A DNA stretch of 62,156 nt from Parapedobacter tibetensis (GCF_024704835.1 NZ_JAMXBE010000003.1:454567-516722), one strand, 5' to 3'. Shown: positions 34,057 through 44,224, counted from the stretch's first letter. Notes: generated by a model not told the origin, from the letters alone. Translations and numbers: made by a program.

Positions 34057-35391
34057 ATGAAAACGAAGCAAGTAAAACCGACCCCTATCCAACGGAGTCC
34101 GCGAGTCAATGTAGTGACATTGGGTTGCTCGAAAAACATCCATGATAGTGAGGTGTTAATGGGGCAACTGCGAGGCAATAGCATGCAGGTGGTACACGAA
34201 GCAGAAAATGTGCAGGCGGATGACATCGTGGTTATCAATACTTGCGGTTTTATCGATAATGCCAAGCAGGAGTCCATCGATACCATCTTGCAATATAGTG
34301 CACTCAAAGATGAAGGTAAGGTGGGCAAAGTCATCGTGACCGGTTGCCTTTCCGAACGCTATAAACCCGAATTACAAACCGAAATACCCAATGTGGATGC
34401 TTATTTCGGCACCAACGACTTACAAGATTTATTGAGCACCATCGGTGCCGACTATAAGTATGAATTGCTGGGCGAGCGGATGCTCACGACACCTTCCCAC
34501 TTCGCGTATTTCAAAATCGCGGAAGGGTGCAATCGGCCATGCTCATTCTGCGCCATCCCCCTCATGCGCGGCAAACATGTATCCAAGCCGATGGAAGATT
34601 TGGTGAAGGAAGCCCAACATTTGGCCAAAAACGGCACCAAAGAAATCATACTTATTGCACAAGACCTTACATATTATGGGCTCGACCTATATGGTAAGCG
34701 CAACCTATCCGATTTGCTCCGTCGGCTTTCGGACGTGGAAGGGATTGAATGGATTCGGTTGCAATATGCATACCCCGCTGGATTCCCGCTGGATATTCTC
34801 GATGTGATGAACGAGCGAAGCAATATCTGCAATTACCTCGATATGCCCTTACAGCACATCAGCGACAACATGCTCAAATCCATGCGTCGCGGTATCAACA
34901 AGCAGAAAACGATGGATTTGGTCGACACCATCCGCGCGCGGGTACCGGAAATTGCGTTACGGACCACGCTAATTTGTGGGTATCCCGGCGAAACCGAACG
35001 GGACTTCGATGAATTACAACAATGGGTAGCCGATACACGCTTTGACCGGTTGGGGTGCTTCACCTATTCCCATGAGGAAAAAACCCATGCCCATAGTTTA
35101 GTAGACGATGTGCCTGAAGAAGAAAAAGCCTCACGTGTGGAGCGGCTGATGGAAATTCAGCAACACATTTCGTATGATATTAATCAAACCCGGGTAGGAA
35201 ACACCTACAAGGTGTTGGTAGATAAGATGGAAGGAGCGTATTTCATTGGACGTACAGAATACGATTCACCCGAAGTAGATAATGAGGTGCTAATTCCTGC
35301 TTCCGACAAGTATCTTACCACAGGCCGTTTTGCACAAGTGTATATTGAACGGGCGGAAGACTTCGATTTATATGGAAAGATTGTCAAATAA
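34057..35391 (+). CDS. rimO: Ribosomal protein S12 methylthiotransferase
   Basis: RimO adds a methylthio group to Asp of uS12 by radical SAM chemistry. The 444-residue protein has the N-terminal cluster site (VVTLGCSKNIHDSEVLMGQL, VINTCGFIDNAK, VTGCLSERY), the radical SAM motif AEGCNRPCSFCAIP (C-x3-C-x2-C), and a C-terminal TRAM domain (VGNTYKVLVDKMEGAYFIGR). It follows ftsY by 12 bases. Confidence 0.95.
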   Translation: MKTKQVKPTPIQRSPRVNVVTLGCSKNIHDSEVLMGQLRGNSMQVVHEAENVQADDIVVINTCGFIDNAKQESIDTILQYSALKDEGKVGKVIVTGCLSERYKPELQTEIPNVDAYFGTNDLQDLLSTIGADYKYELLGERMLTTPSHFAYFKIAEGCNRPCSFCAIPLMRGKHVSKPMEDLVKEAQHLAKNGTKEIILIAQDLTYYGLDLYGKRNLSDLLRRLSDVEGIEWIRLQYAYPAGFPLDILDVMNERSNICNYLDMPLQHISDNMLKSMRRGINKQKTMDLVDTIRARVPEIALRTTLICGYPGETERDFDELQQWVADTRFDRLGCFTYSHEEKTHAHSLVDDVPEEEKASRVERLMEIQQHISYDINQTRVGNTYKVLVDKMEGAYFIGRTEYDSPEVDNEVLIPASDKYLTTGRFAQVYIERAEDFDLYGKIVK

Positions 35392-35488
35392 TTGTTATCC
35401 GTCGTCGCTTTTACCTGTAACTGCTATTTTTCATCTATAATTGTAAGCTCACAAGGACAGATGGGAGACTGACAAACATGTTTTATCG

Positions 35489-37078
35489 ATGAAGGCAACC
35501 TATATAGATTACAAGGACACAAACGGATTTTCGAAGACGCTGTTGGCGTATGTGGACAATGATCCCTTACTTGCTCCCTTTGCGGGTAATAGGCCGGATT
35601 TGGAGGGCTTTGCGAAACAACTACGAAGCAAGACGGGGAAAACCGATCGAGGGCTATTAGTCGAGCGCCTAAAACATCAGTATGGCAACTTGCTGGAACG
35701 CCAACCGGAAGTAGCGGCTAACATCACCGCCCTACACCATGAACAGACATTCACCGTTACCACTGGCCACCAGCTTAACATCTTTACCGGGCCGCTATAT
35801 TTCATTTTTAAGATCGCAACGGCTATCCGGCTTGCCCAAGATCTCAAGGAGGCTTTTCCAGGATACAACTTTGTGCCCGTGTACTGGATGGCTACAGAGG
35901 ACCACGACTTTGCCGAAATCAATCATACCCGACTACAGGGAAAGAAAATAAGTTGGGAAGCAGAGACTCAGGGTGCTACGGGCAGGATGAAAACAGCAAG
36001 TATAGGAGATGCCGTACGTCAATACCAGAATTTCCTTGGTCTCTCCGGCAACTCTTCCAAATTGGCAAAACTGATGGAAGAGGCTTATCTCGGGCAAGAC
36101 AACTTAGCGGCAGCCACAAGGTATTTGGTCAATGGCCTGTTTGGCCAATACGGATTGGTAATAATGGATGCAGACGACCCCTCGCTCAAGAAACACTTCG
36201 CCCCACTTATCGAACAAGATATTATCGGGGAATACAGCCATAGGCAGATTGATCGTACCTCTGCAGCCCTTAAAGCTGCGGGGTTTTCAACCCAAGTGCA
36301 TGCCCGAGAAATCAATTTCTTCTACCTCACTGATGTATTCAGGGAGCGTATCGTGAAGCTTGACGATGGACGGTATGAGGTGCTACATCAAGGAATTTAT
36401 TTCACGGAAGGCGAATTGAAAGCCGAAATACACCAGCATCCCGAAAGGTTTAGCCCCAATGTGGTCATGCGTCCACTATACCAGGAAATGGTCTTGCCGA
36501 ACCTAGCCTATATCGGAGGCGGTGCAGAAATCGTGTATTGGCTTCAGTTGAAAGGAAGCTTTCAACATTATGGCGTGGAATTTCCGATATTGGTGCCACG
36601 CAACTCAGCTATGGTGACCGATGATACTATGGCGGTGAAGATTCTTCGACTCGACCTTACATTCAAAAGCATTTTCAAGGACAGCGATGACCTGAAGAAA
36701 GAATACGTACGTCGACACACTAAGCATAAGCTTAATCTTAATGACGAATGGATGGAACTGAAGGCCATATTCGGCAAGCTAAGGTTGCGTGCGCATAAAA
36801 TAGATCCCAGTTTGGGACCAAGTACAGATGCAGTAAAAGCTCGGCTTAAGAAAGCCATCAATAACCTGGAGAAGAAACTGCTTAAGGCAGACAAACGAAA
36901 CCACGAGGATGCGTTGATTCAGATTGACCGTATAAAGGAAAAACTTTTCCCAGGAGGTGTGTTGCAGGAACGATCAGAAAACATGGGATTGCTTTATGTG
37001 AAACACGGGGATAAATTAATAAGTGAGCTAATACACCATTTCAATCCGCTGGATTTCAAATTCACCATCCTTTATTGA
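35489..37078 (+). CDS. bshC: Bacillithiol biosynthesis cysteine-adding enzyme BshC
   Basis: BshC adds cysteine to GlcN-malate in the last step of bacillithiol synthesis. The 529-residue protein has the family phrases TVTTGHQLNIFTGPLYFIFK, FVPVYWMATEDHDFAEINH, LVIMDADDPSLKKHFAPLIE and NVVMRPLYQEMVLPNLAYIG, followed by a C-terminal coiled-coil (about 420-500). Its presence implies that the organism uses bacillithiol. Confidence 0.94.
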   Translation: MKATYIDYKDTNGFSKTLLAYVDNDPLLAPFAGNRPDLEGFAKQLRSKTGKTDRGLLVERLKHQYGNLLERQPEVAANITALHHEQTFTVTTGHQLNIFTGPLYFIFKIATAIRLAQDLKEAFPGYNFVPVYWMATEDHDFAEINHTRLQGKKISWEAETQGATGRMKTASIGDAVRQYQNFLGLSGNSSKLAKLMEEAYLGQDNLAAATRYLVNGLFGQYGLVIMDADDPSLKKHFAPLIEQDIIGEYSHRQIDRTSAALKAAGFSTQVHAREINFFYLTDVFRERIVKLDDGRYEVLHQGIYFTEGELKAEIHQHPERFSPNVVMRPLYQEMVLPNLAYIGGGAEIVYWLQLKGSFQHYGVEFPILVPRNSAMVTDDTMAVKILRLDLTFKSIFKDSDDLKKEYVRRHTKHKLNLNDEWMELKAIFGKLRLRAHKIDPSLGPSTDAVKARLKKAINNLEKKLLKADKRNHEDALIQIDRIKEKLFPGGVLQERSENMGLLYVKHGDKLISELIHHFNPLDFKFTILY

Positions 37079-37127
37079 CAAAACAACATGGTGGTGGCCC
37101 ATGATCTATATAATGTGTGGTTTGTAA

Positions 37128-37820
37128 TTATTTTTTTTGCCGTGTAAAGGGTACAAAACGTACGGGTGTCAGGTTGGTCTTGATAATTTTACCATCCTGT
37201 TTTTCGACTAACATCAAGGTTTGTACCGAGGCTGAAGGACCTACAGGCATGACCATTTTTCCTCCGTCTCTCAATTGTTCGATAAGTGGAGGTGGAATTT
37301 CTTCAGCAGCGGCTGTGACAATGATGCCATCGAAAGGCGCTTTTGCCGCAAGCCCCTTGTAACCATCACCAATGATGACCTCTACGTTGTCATAGCCTAA
37401 CTTGCCCATTAGTTTCTTGCTCCGCTCGCCCAATTCTTTAACAATCTCAATGGTATAAACCTCGTCTACTATTTCGGCTAATATGGCTGCCTGATACCCC
37501 GACCCTGTACCAATTTCTAACACGCGATCGCCGGCCTTAGGTGCAAGCAACTGAGTCATATAGGCCACGATATAAGGCTGGGAGATGGTCTGGTCATACC
37601 CTATTGGCAGAGGAGCATCGTCATAAGCATGTTTTTGGTACGCTGACGGGACAAACAAATGTCGCTCCACCTTACTCATGGCCTCAAGCGTGGCGCGATG
37701 GTTAATGCCGCGTGTTTCAAGTTGGGTACGTACCATATTGTTGCGCAATGCGCCATAATTTTGCGATATAACCGGCGGGGCTATCCAAAGGGTAAGCAAT
37801 AAGATTATAAGCGGTTTCAT
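37128..37820 (-). CDS. pcm: Protein-L-isoaspartate O-methyltransferase, secreted form
   Basis: The enzyme methylates isoaspartyl residues in damaged proteins. The 230-residue protein has QPYIVAYMTQLLAPKAGDRV, the SAM-binding motif VLEIGTGSGYQAAILAEIV, VEVIIGDGYKGLAAKAPFDG and IVTAAAEEIPPPLIEQLRDG. A signal peptide (MKPLIILLLTLWIAPPVISQ) suggests export to the periplasm, as in several Bacteroidota versions. Confidence 0.93.
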   Translation of the reverse strand: MKPLIILLLTLWIAPPVISQNYGALRNNMVRTQLETRGINHRATLEAMSKVERHLFVPSAYQKHAYDDAPLPIGYDQTISQPYIVAYMTQLLAPKAGDRVLEIGTGSGYQAAILAEIVDEVYTIEIVKELGERSKKLMGKLGYDNVEVIIGDGYKGLAAKAPFDGIIVTAAAEEIPPPLIEQLRDGGKMVMPVGPSASVQTLMLVEKQDGKIIKTNLTPVRFVPFTRQKK

Positions 37821-38009
37821 TCGACGTTATGGCATGACAAACTTCTTAAAGATACATGGTAATTAAACATATAAAGATAACATCCCAACGGATATAAATG
37901 TTTGTGGAAGTAATGGTATTGGATAATATCTTCTTCCACAATGTGTCTATATAGGCAACATGGTTGGTAATTAATTTGCGGCAAATGTTTTTATATCGTA
38001 TCTTGAGCC

Positions 38010-38744
38010 ATGCATGCTTCAGTAATAAAAGCATTTGTACCCTGTTTTCTCATCCCGGGTATGTCCTTCACCCAGGAAGCTGTATTCAAATGGGAGGATG
38101 AATTGTGCGCATATGAAAGCGTTTATGACAGTGCGGCATACAGCCGTGCGCAGATTGAAAACGCCCATGCCTTTTTGTGGATAGACTCGTATCATCTCAA
38201 TACGGTATCGGTATTCAAGCCAGAAGATATCGAGCGGCTTGACCTGAGCAAATTGGAGGATGATTACATGCGGCTAAAAACAAAACTGGTTGACTTGGAT
38301 TTGCCTCCAACAGCAGTATGGCAGCAGATAAAGCGAACAAAATTGAATGAACTAGATCAGTACTATACCAAATCTCGCATCGCTTATCAGGCCTATATGG
38401 ACGGTGTGCCTAACGCATTGAGGCAGTTTGACAAGCCGGATAGCGTGCTGACAAGGTATGCCGATGCGCTCATCACAGGAGGGGATGATTTACTGGAAGT
38501 ATGGCACGATTTGATTGCACAACGGGCACCGAATAATGCAAATCCGGAATATGTTTGGCAGGAGTATCGCAGCCAATACGAGTCAACAAATAGACTAATG
38601 TACGCCAAAGTCTATGTGCTGACATTTGGATGGTGGAATCATTCCAATGGGCTCATTGAACGTTTGGAACATGATGAGGCCTTCTACAAGGAGTTTGGCA
38701 ACCTATTCATCACTACAGAGACCATCGATTGTGAAGAACCTTAG
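38010..38744 (+). CDS. Hypothetical protein, probably exported
   Basis: The 244-residue protein has a weak signal-like start (MHASVIKAFVPCFLIPGMSF) and a charged, mainly helical body with many Tyr and Trp residues (FKPEDIERLDLSKLEDDYMR, YTKSRIAYQAYMDGVPNALR). I recognise no domain. It lies between pcm (divergent) and a sigma factor gene (convergent). Confidence 0.6.
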   Translation: MHASVIKAFVPCFLIPGMSFTQEAVFKWEDELCAYESVYDSAAYSRAQIENAHAFLWIDSYHLNTVSVFKPEDIERLDLSKLEDDYMRLKTKLVDLDLPPTAVWQQIKRTKLNELDQYYTKSRIAYQAYMDGVPNALRQFDKPDSVLTRYADALITGGDDLLEVWHDLIAQRAPNNANPEYVWQEYRSQYESTNRLMYAKVYVLTFGWWNHSNGLIERLEHDEAFYKEFGNLFITTETIDCEEP

Positions 38745-38749
38745 ATCTG

Positions 38750-39997
38750 TCACTCTTTCAGCCGATCCCTTTCTCTTATTAGGGTTTTTCTTTCAGTTTT
38801 AGATTTTGTCAGGTCGATAGCCCTGTTGTAATGCTTATTGGCTTTATCAATGTCCGTATCTGTATACAAATAGCCCAATAAGGAATGGTAATAGCTGTTT
38901 TCAATGAGATTCAGGTTTTCCGTTTCCTTAATTGCCTGTTTATTTCCGTGAACCTTCGCGTAAGCAAATGCCCTGTTTAGCGCTGTTATGGGTGAATACG
39001 CTATGAGGATAAGCTGATCATATAATTGTAAAATATACTGCCATTTATTTTCGTCTGTAGGGGTAGTATGCCAGTATGCAATGCCCGCCTCTAAATGGTA
39101 TTTTGTCCGCCAGTTGGTGGAACCTGCACAGGCATTGATTAAGTAATAATTCCCTTTTTCAATCAACTCTTTATCCCATAAGTTTTTATCCTGCTGTTCA
39201 AATAAAATGGCCTCGCCTGTGTCGCTAACTCTTGCATCGAGCCTTGAACTTTGGAAACACATTAAAGAAAGTAGCGCATTGGTTTGGGGTGTATTTGTCA
39301 ATGGGTTTTCGGTCAAAATAAGCGTAAGTCTGATCGCTTCCGAACAAAGGTCCCTTCGGATTAACTGATTATTTGACTTAGAAAAGTATCCTTCATTAAA
39401 CAAAAGATATAAGGTCTTTAAAACGGTATCAAGTCTTGATTGTATAGTTACCTTCTGCAATTTCTTAATTTGAAAATTGTCATTGCGAAGATTTGCCCTT
39501 GCCCTAAACAACCGTTTTTTTATCGTTTCTGTCTTCGTGAGGAAGGCATTGGCAATTTCTTCTACACTAAAACCGCAGAGAATTTGAAGTGACAAACAGA
39601 TTTGTGCCTCCATGGAGTTTGTTGGATTGCAAACGGCAAAAATCATGGCCAATTGGCTGTCAACAATGGTTTGCTGCGTAAAATCAATGTTCTGTTCAGC
39701 TTGAAATCCGTCCGCGCTAATTGTTCCTTTAATTTGTGTTTCAAAAATATTAAGTCGCCTGAGGTGGTCTTTTGTTTTGTTTTTGGCAACGGTATAAAGC
39801 CAGGCAGTCGGGTTTTCAGGTATGCCATTGGTACCCCATAATTCTGTCGCTTTCAAAAATGTTTCGCTGGCAATGTCTTCAGCTGTTTCGATGTGCTTAA
39901 GGCCAAAATGACGGCATAGTATAGCCGTCATTTTAGTATACTCTAATCTGAATAAGTGAGGCAAAAGCTCTTGATGTGCTGTAGCCTTTTCTTCCAT
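38750..39997 (-). CDS. ECF sigma factor of the YCII-linked type (ECF41-like/DUF6596)
   Basis: The 415-residue protein has sigma region 2 (FRLEYTKMTAILCRHFGLKH, AEDIASETFLKATELWG, PTAWLYTVAKNKTKDHLRRL), region 4 (LSLQILCGFSVEEIANAFLT, KTETIKKRLFRARANLR) and a long C-terminal TPR-like extension (ALNRAFAYAKVHGNKQAIKE). The upstream YCII-domain gene overlaps it as TAATG. This pair (DGPF-domain protein plus long sigma factor) is widespread. Its stimulus is not known from sequence. Confidence 0.88.
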   Translation of the reverse strand: MEEKATAHQELLPHLFRLEYTKMTAILCRHFGLKHIETAEDIASETFLKATELWGTNGIPENPTAWLYTVAKNKTKDHLRRLNIFETQIKGTISADGFQAEQNIDFTQQTIVDSQLAMIFAVCNPTNSMEAQICLSLQILCGFSVEEIANAFLTKTETIKKRLFRARANLRNDNFQIKKLQKVTIQSRLDTVLKTLYLLFNEGYFSKSNNQLIRRDLCSEAIRLTLILTENPLTNTPQTNALLSLMCFQSSRLDARVSDTGEAILFEQQDKNLWDKELIEKGNYYLINACAGSTNWRTKYHLEAGIAYWHTTPTDENKWQYILQLYDQLILIAYSPITALNRAFAYAKVHGNKQAIKETENLNLIENSYYHSLLGYLYTDTDIDKANKHYNRAIDLTKSKTERKTLIRERDRLKE

Positions 39998-40332
39998 TAG
40001 TCACGTTTTACCACTTCTCTTACTTCAATATTTCCGCCAATTTTAAAGATGGGATTACCTTTTGCCAATTCAACAGCCTCGTCAATGCTATCGGCTTTTA
40101 CAATCACATAACCGCTGATAAATTCCTTGATTTCCGTGTATGGCCCATCAGTTACCACATTGTCCGGCTTCACAGTCTTTGCACTAATTGGGGATAGTGT
40201 GTTTCCCTTGTCGGCCAATTTGTTTTGCGCAGCAATACCTGCCAACCAATTCATTCTTTCTTGCATTTGTTCAGGGGACGGTTTCGTGTCTGAGCTATTG
40301 CTCAACCTGAAAATTAATACGAAGTCTTTCAT
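39997..40332 (-). CDS. YCII/DGPF-domain protein
   Basis: The 111-residue protein has the ferredoxin-like YCII fold signature: FVLIFRLSNSSDTKPSPEQM near the N-terminus, VVTDGPYTEIKEFISGYVIV with the DGP(F/Y) motif, and SIDEAVELAKGNPIFKIGG. Such proteins are co-transcribed with long ECF sigma factors; here the stop codon overlaps the sigma start. It may act as a sensor or accessory enzyme. Confidence 0.88.
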   Translation of the reverse strand: MKDFVLIFRLSNSSDTKPSPEQMQERMNWLAGIAAQNKLADKGNTLSPISAKTVKPDNVVTDGPYTEIKEFISGYVIVKADSIDEAVELAKGNPIFKIGGNIEVREVVKRD

Positions 40333-40508
40333 TGTTAATAAGATTTTATGTTTTGTCTTAATGACGATTGAACATATAGAAAGGGGACAAGTAGCCTCTT
40401 TTTTTTAGATGCGTTGGTTTACAATCGTAGGTAATATGTTCTGTCAATACAAAAATAACACGTTCAATAATGGCTGTGAAGTCCTTCTTTGGAGTTTCGA
40501 GCAAATTA

Positions 40509-40871
40509 TTAGTTTTCCCGTGTAACTTGCCTATGCATTTCCCCCCAATCCGAAATGCTTTGGAGCATGGAACGCATAGATTGTCCGAGCTCCGTTAATT
40601 CGTATTCCACTCTGGGTGGCACTTCAGGGTATACAATGCGCAGCACCAGTTTGTCGGCTTCCATTTCCCTCAACTGAGATACCAGCATACGCTCGGAGAT
40701 GCCCGGAATCAATCTTCGCAATTCATTATAACGCAATTTTCCATCAATCAGCAATCGCCATAGAATATTGGATTTCCATCTTCCTCCTATCAGGGATAGC
40801 GCATAACCCATGCCACAGGAAGCATTGATTTTTTTCTCGTTCAAAGCGTTAGAAGAGGCTTCTTTTCTCAT
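40509..40871 (-). CDS. HxlR-family winged-helix regulator
   Basis: The 120-residue protein has the HxlR core: CGMGYALSLIGGRWKSNILW, LIDGKLRYNELRRLIPGISE, RMLVSQLREMEADKLVLRIV and PEVPPRVEYELTELGQSM. These regulators often sense quinones or aldehydes, sometimes by a Cys near the N-terminus (here Cys19). It is divergent from the SDR gene, which is its likely target. Confidence 0.9.
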   Translation of the reverse strand: MRKEASSNALNEKKINASCGMGYALSLIGGRWKSNILWRLLIDGKLRYNELRRLIPGISERMLVSQLREMEADKLVLRIVYPEVPPRVEYELTELGQSMRSMLQSISDWGEMHRQVTREN

Positions 40872-40882
40872 AACTTACTTTT

Positions 40883-40914
40883 CTGTTAGTACTTAAGAAT
40901 TCTGTCAGTACTTA
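40883..40914. promoter_or_regulatory. Direct repeats, probable HxlR operator
   Basis: CTGTTAGTACTTA (40883-40895) and CTGTCAGTACTTA (40902-40914) repeat with a 19-base period in the region between the HxlR and SDR genes. Each holds AGTACTTA, an HxlR-like half-site pattern. They lie close to both start codons and upstream of a TATTTTTG box (40935-40942) for the SDR gene. Confidence 0.55.
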
Positions 40915-40972
40915 CAAAAGTACAGTTGCTTGGCTATTTTTGCAAAGAAATAATCAAAAGAATAAATTACGC

Positions 40973-41727
40973 ATGGAAAATCAAAATGGACACCTAACAG
41001 GTAAAGTGGCATTTGTAACAGGGGGCAGCAGGGGAATGGGCGCCGCCATTGTAAAGCGGTTGGCTGCTGAAGGAGCGAATGCAATTTTTACACATTCCGG
41101 AAATAATCCTGAAAAGGCGGCACTCGTCATTGCCGAAGTTGAAAAATTTGGAGGTAAGGGAGCCGCTATTGTAGCAAACAATGAACGCCCGGAAGACATC
41201 ACCAGGGCAATCCGGCAAGTAGTTGCTGATTATGGGAAAATTGATCTTTTAATAAACAATGCAGGAGTCTTTTCATACAAATCCACTCAGGAGAGCACAC
41301 TGGGAGATTTTGATAGAATGATAGCAGTAAATGTTCGGGCAGTTTTTGTTGCGATGCAGGAAGTTGCCCAGCAGATGCCAGAGGGAGGTAGGATCATTAC
41401 CATAGGAAGCAACGTAGCAGATCGTGTTTCCGATGGCAACATGGGTTTATACGGAATGAGCAAATCAGCATTGATTGGGCTAAATAAAGGCATGGCGCGA
41501 GAGCTTGGTTCTCGGAATATCACGTAAATTTGGTACAACCTAGTCCGGTAGATACCGAGATGAATCCAGCCGATAGCGAAATAGCAGGATTCATAACAAA
41601 CGCGATGGCAATTTTCCGTTATGGAACAGTAGGAGAAATAGCCGGCTTAGTCGCATACCTTGCAAGTGAAGAAAGCCAGTTTATTACGGGAACCACCATA
41701 ACCACAGACGGCGGGTTTAATAGTTAA
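40973..41727 (+). pseudogene. Short-chain dehydrogenase (SDR) with a frameshift near the 3' end
   Basis: The first part (from the ATG at 40973 to 41527) has the SDR cofactor site VTGGSRGMGAAIVKRLAAEG, LLINNAGVFSYKS, a catalytic Ser region ITIGSNVADR and YGMSKSALIG with Tyr and Lys. The frame stops at 41525-41527 (ATC ACG TAA), but the next frame continues with NLVQPSPVDTEMNPAD and ends in GTTITTDGGFNS, the normal SDR C-terminus. One inserted G after ACG restores NITVNLVQPSPVDTE. So one base is missing, either a true mutation or a sequencing error. Regulation is probably by the divergent HxlR gene. Confidence 0.85.
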
Positions 41728-41733
41728 TACATT

Positions 41734-42780
41734 TTAAGGTCGTACATTAGATTTTTCCATTTCAAGCAGACGTTGCTTTCGCCATATCCCACCCCCATAT
41801 CCTGTCAGATTGCCATTGGATCCAATCACGCGATGGCAAGGAACAAGGATAGCTATACGGTTCATTCCATTCGCATTGGCCACCGCCCTGACAGATTCGG
41901 GTTTTCCGATCGAAATGGCTTGCTCTTTATAACTTTTGGTTTGCCCATACGGAATACTCTGCAATGTTTCCCACACGGCGTTTTGAAAGTCAGAACCTAT
42001 CGTAAAAAGTTTTACTGAAAAAGTTTTACGCCTACCTTCAAAATATTCGATTAATTGTTGTTCCAATACCAGGAAGTGTTCATTGTCGCCCTGAATAATG
42101 GTCGCATTTAGTTTTTTAGCCAAGGTCTTCAATTCGGTCTCTAACATCTTTCGATCCGTAAATTCAAGCAAACAGACCCCTTCTTTCACTGCGCAGGCAT
42201 ACATCGTACCTAACGGCGTTTCTATTCTTTTCAGGTCGATTACTCGCTGTGATTTACTATGTTGGGGTGAAACACCGAAAATGTTTTTAAACGATTCTGT
42301 AAAACCACTTAATGATTCGTAACCAGAATCAAACGCAATGGAAGAAATGGACTCCCCCGTCTGTATTTTTTTAAATGCGGTATTAATCCGAAACATTCTT
42401 TGATACGCATGAAACGTGATGCCATGGTTTTTCATAAACCATCTCCTTACTTTAGTGGGATCTATTCCTTTCTGTATCAGGTCCTGATTTTTGAACTTTA
42501 AAGATGGATTGTCGGTTAATTCTTTGAGAATGCTGCTGATATATCCAGGGGTTTCGTTTAATTTTTCCAGCGGACGGCAGATTTTGCAAGGCCGATACCC
42601 TGTTAAGATAGCTTCTTTAGCGGTTCGAAAGAATTCAACATTTTCTTTTTTTGGTTTTCGGGCTGTACATGAGGGTCTACAAAAAATACCCGTTGTTTTT
42701 ACTGCCGTAAAGAAAACGCCTTCAAAAAAGGTGTCTTTCGCTACAATGGCTTTATACATGATGTCTATGGTGAGTTGCAT
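41734..42780 (-). CDS. ada: Ada-like regulator and O6-methylguanine-DNA methyltransferase
   Basis: The 348-residue protein has three parts. An N-terminal zinc site (GIFCRPSCTARKP...GYRPCKICRPLE) can take methyl groups from phosphotriesters. An AraC-type helix-turn-helix (MKNHGITFHAYQRMFRINTA, SISSIAFDSGYESLSGFTES) binds DNA. A C-terminal methyltransferase has IPYGQTKSYKEQA and the acceptor site LVPCHRVIGSNGNLTGYGGG. This is the layout of E. coli Ada, so it both repairs alkylated DNA and activates repair genes. Confidence 0.92.
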   Translation of the reverse strand: MQLTIDIMYKAIVAKDTFFEGVFFTAVKTTGIFCRPSCTARKPKKENVEFFRTAKEAILTGYRPCKICRPLEKLNETPGYISSILKELTDNPSLKFKNQDLIQKGIDPTKVRRWFMKNHGITFHAYQRMFRINTAFKKIQTGESISSIAFDSGYESLSGFTESFKNIFGVSPQHSKSQRVIDLKRIETPLGTMYACAVKEGVCLLEFTDRKMLETELKTLAKKLNATIIQGDNEHFLVLEQQLIEYFEGRRKTFSVKLFTIGSDFQNAVWETLQSIPYGQTKSYKEQAISIGKPESVRAVANANGMNRIAILVPCHRVIGSNGNLTGYGGGIWRKQRLLEMEKSNVRP

Positions 42781-43498
42781 ATCAGCGTACCTGAAAAATT
42801 ATGTAAAACAAAAGTAGGGATGAAGCGCTCGGTCTGCAACCGAAAAAATGACAAGTATTTTTTTAGTGGTTGTACATTCTAAATTCATCTTTTGGTTGTC
42901 AGCATTATGATTTTGGTAGAATAACATGTTTTCAGTGAAAATTGTATGATCGCAATTACGATGAGGCCAATTTTCGATGGCTGATGTTTTTTTCCTTGGT
43001 GATGTTCCCGCTTACGGGCTTACTGTACCTGTATAGCTTATATGGCCTGCTGTTTGGGCAAACATAAAAAATACATGACGATGAAGCGGATTTATATAGG
43101 AGGCATTAGCCTCTTCATACTGGTGATTATATTGATGCAGGCTTTCCCACAGAGTATGTAAAGGGGGGCACCAGAAAAATAGAATAATGTACAGTTCATG
43201 GGCAAGTCTATGCCGTTGTTTCCTTTTCTTATTGTCTTCGTGCATCTTGTTGTCTTGTAGCACAGGGTTGAAAACACTTGTTTTCCTAGATCCTAGCTAA
43301 AAAAACATTTACAAAGATTATATGCACGGATATTTAAAAAGCGCCAACAAATAAAAAAGACGTATAGATTGGTAGATCCATCCTAGTATTTTTGTTTATG
43401 CTGCCGTTGACTATTGAAAATTAATCCTGCAAAGTGAGCTTATAAATGCTATTGAGAAGTATATACGACGACGAATAATTAACTAATTTAATTTTATA
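42781..43498. other. 718-base gap with two tiny hydrophobic frames
   Basis: No normal gene is visible. On the plus strand two short frames encode membrane-like peptides: 42984-43067 (27 residues, FPLTGLLYLYSLYGLLFGQT) and 43075-43161 (28 residues, KRIYIGGISLFILVIILMQA). They lie 7 bases apart. They may be small membrane peptides or scraps of a lost membrane gene; the frame of the first continues upstream for about 14 codons without a start. A minus-strand frame (43012-43263) overlaps both and looks spurious. Confidence 0.3.
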
Positions 43499-44224
43499 AT
43501 GAACATTAATATTTATTTTATTATTGGCGCGATAGCCGTTGTTTTCATTGTGTATATGATTGTTTTACAGTCAATGATGAAAAAAAGAAAACAACAACAG
43601 TTGGCAAAATTCAGTTCAAAAACACCTTTAACGGATGAGCAGAAAAGAGCATTGGTATTTGGGGCCATATTATCTTATACGCGGGGCGAAAAGATATTAG
43701 ACACCATTCCCGATAGGAGGCTCGATGAGTATGCATATGGACTGAGCCGGCAATGGGAGGTTACCAATACTGAGGAGGCAAAACAGACCATTGCCAACCT
43801 GCTTAACCTGAAGAGAAGCATGGAATTTGAAGTCGTACTGAGACTTTCTTCGCCGGAGCTTAGCCAAATCCAAGAAAGGATAGCCAAGGGACTAAAACTG
43901 GATTTATCCACGGTGGCGCAAACGAAGTCTGCCTATGCCTGGGATACCTGCAGGGCGGTATCACTCGCCAAATGGTGCTATTGGGTTGGGCATATCACCG
44001 AGCAGGAGGCTTGGGATTATATCAACCAAGCCGCGGACAAGGGGAGTGAACTGGGCGAAAACTGGACGGATTACACGGTATCCTTCCTGTTAGGCAGAAC
44101 CATCCAGGGGTTTGACTTAGACGATGTCATTATTGAAGCCGAACAGCTAGTAAACGGAAAAGGCCCGTCTATGAGAAAGATTGACGGCACGGACGCTTAC
44201 CTACGGTTTCCATTTAAGAACTAG
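43499..44224 (+). CDS. DUF1266 protein with N-terminal membrane anchor
   Basis: The 241-residue protein has one transmembrane helix at about 4-25 (IYFIIGAIAVVFIVYMIVLQ) and a cytoplasmic DUF1266 domain with the family phrase AYAWDTCRAVSLAKWCYWVG and HITEQEAWDYINQAA. The function of DUF1266 is unknown. It begins a four-gene cluster; the next ATG follows its stop codon directly. Confidence 0.8.
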   Translation: MNINIYFIIGAIAVVFIVYMIVLQSMMKKRKQQQLAKFSSKTPLTDEQKRALVFGAILSYTRGEKILDTIPDRRLDEYAYGLSRQWEVTNTEEAKQTIANLLNLKRSMEFEVVLRLSSPELSQIQERIAKGLKLDLSTVAQTKSAYAWDTCRAVSLAKWCYWVGHITEQEAWDYINQAADKGSELGENWTDYTVSFLLGRTIQGFDLDDVIIEAEQLVNGKGPSMRKIDGTDAYLRFPFKN

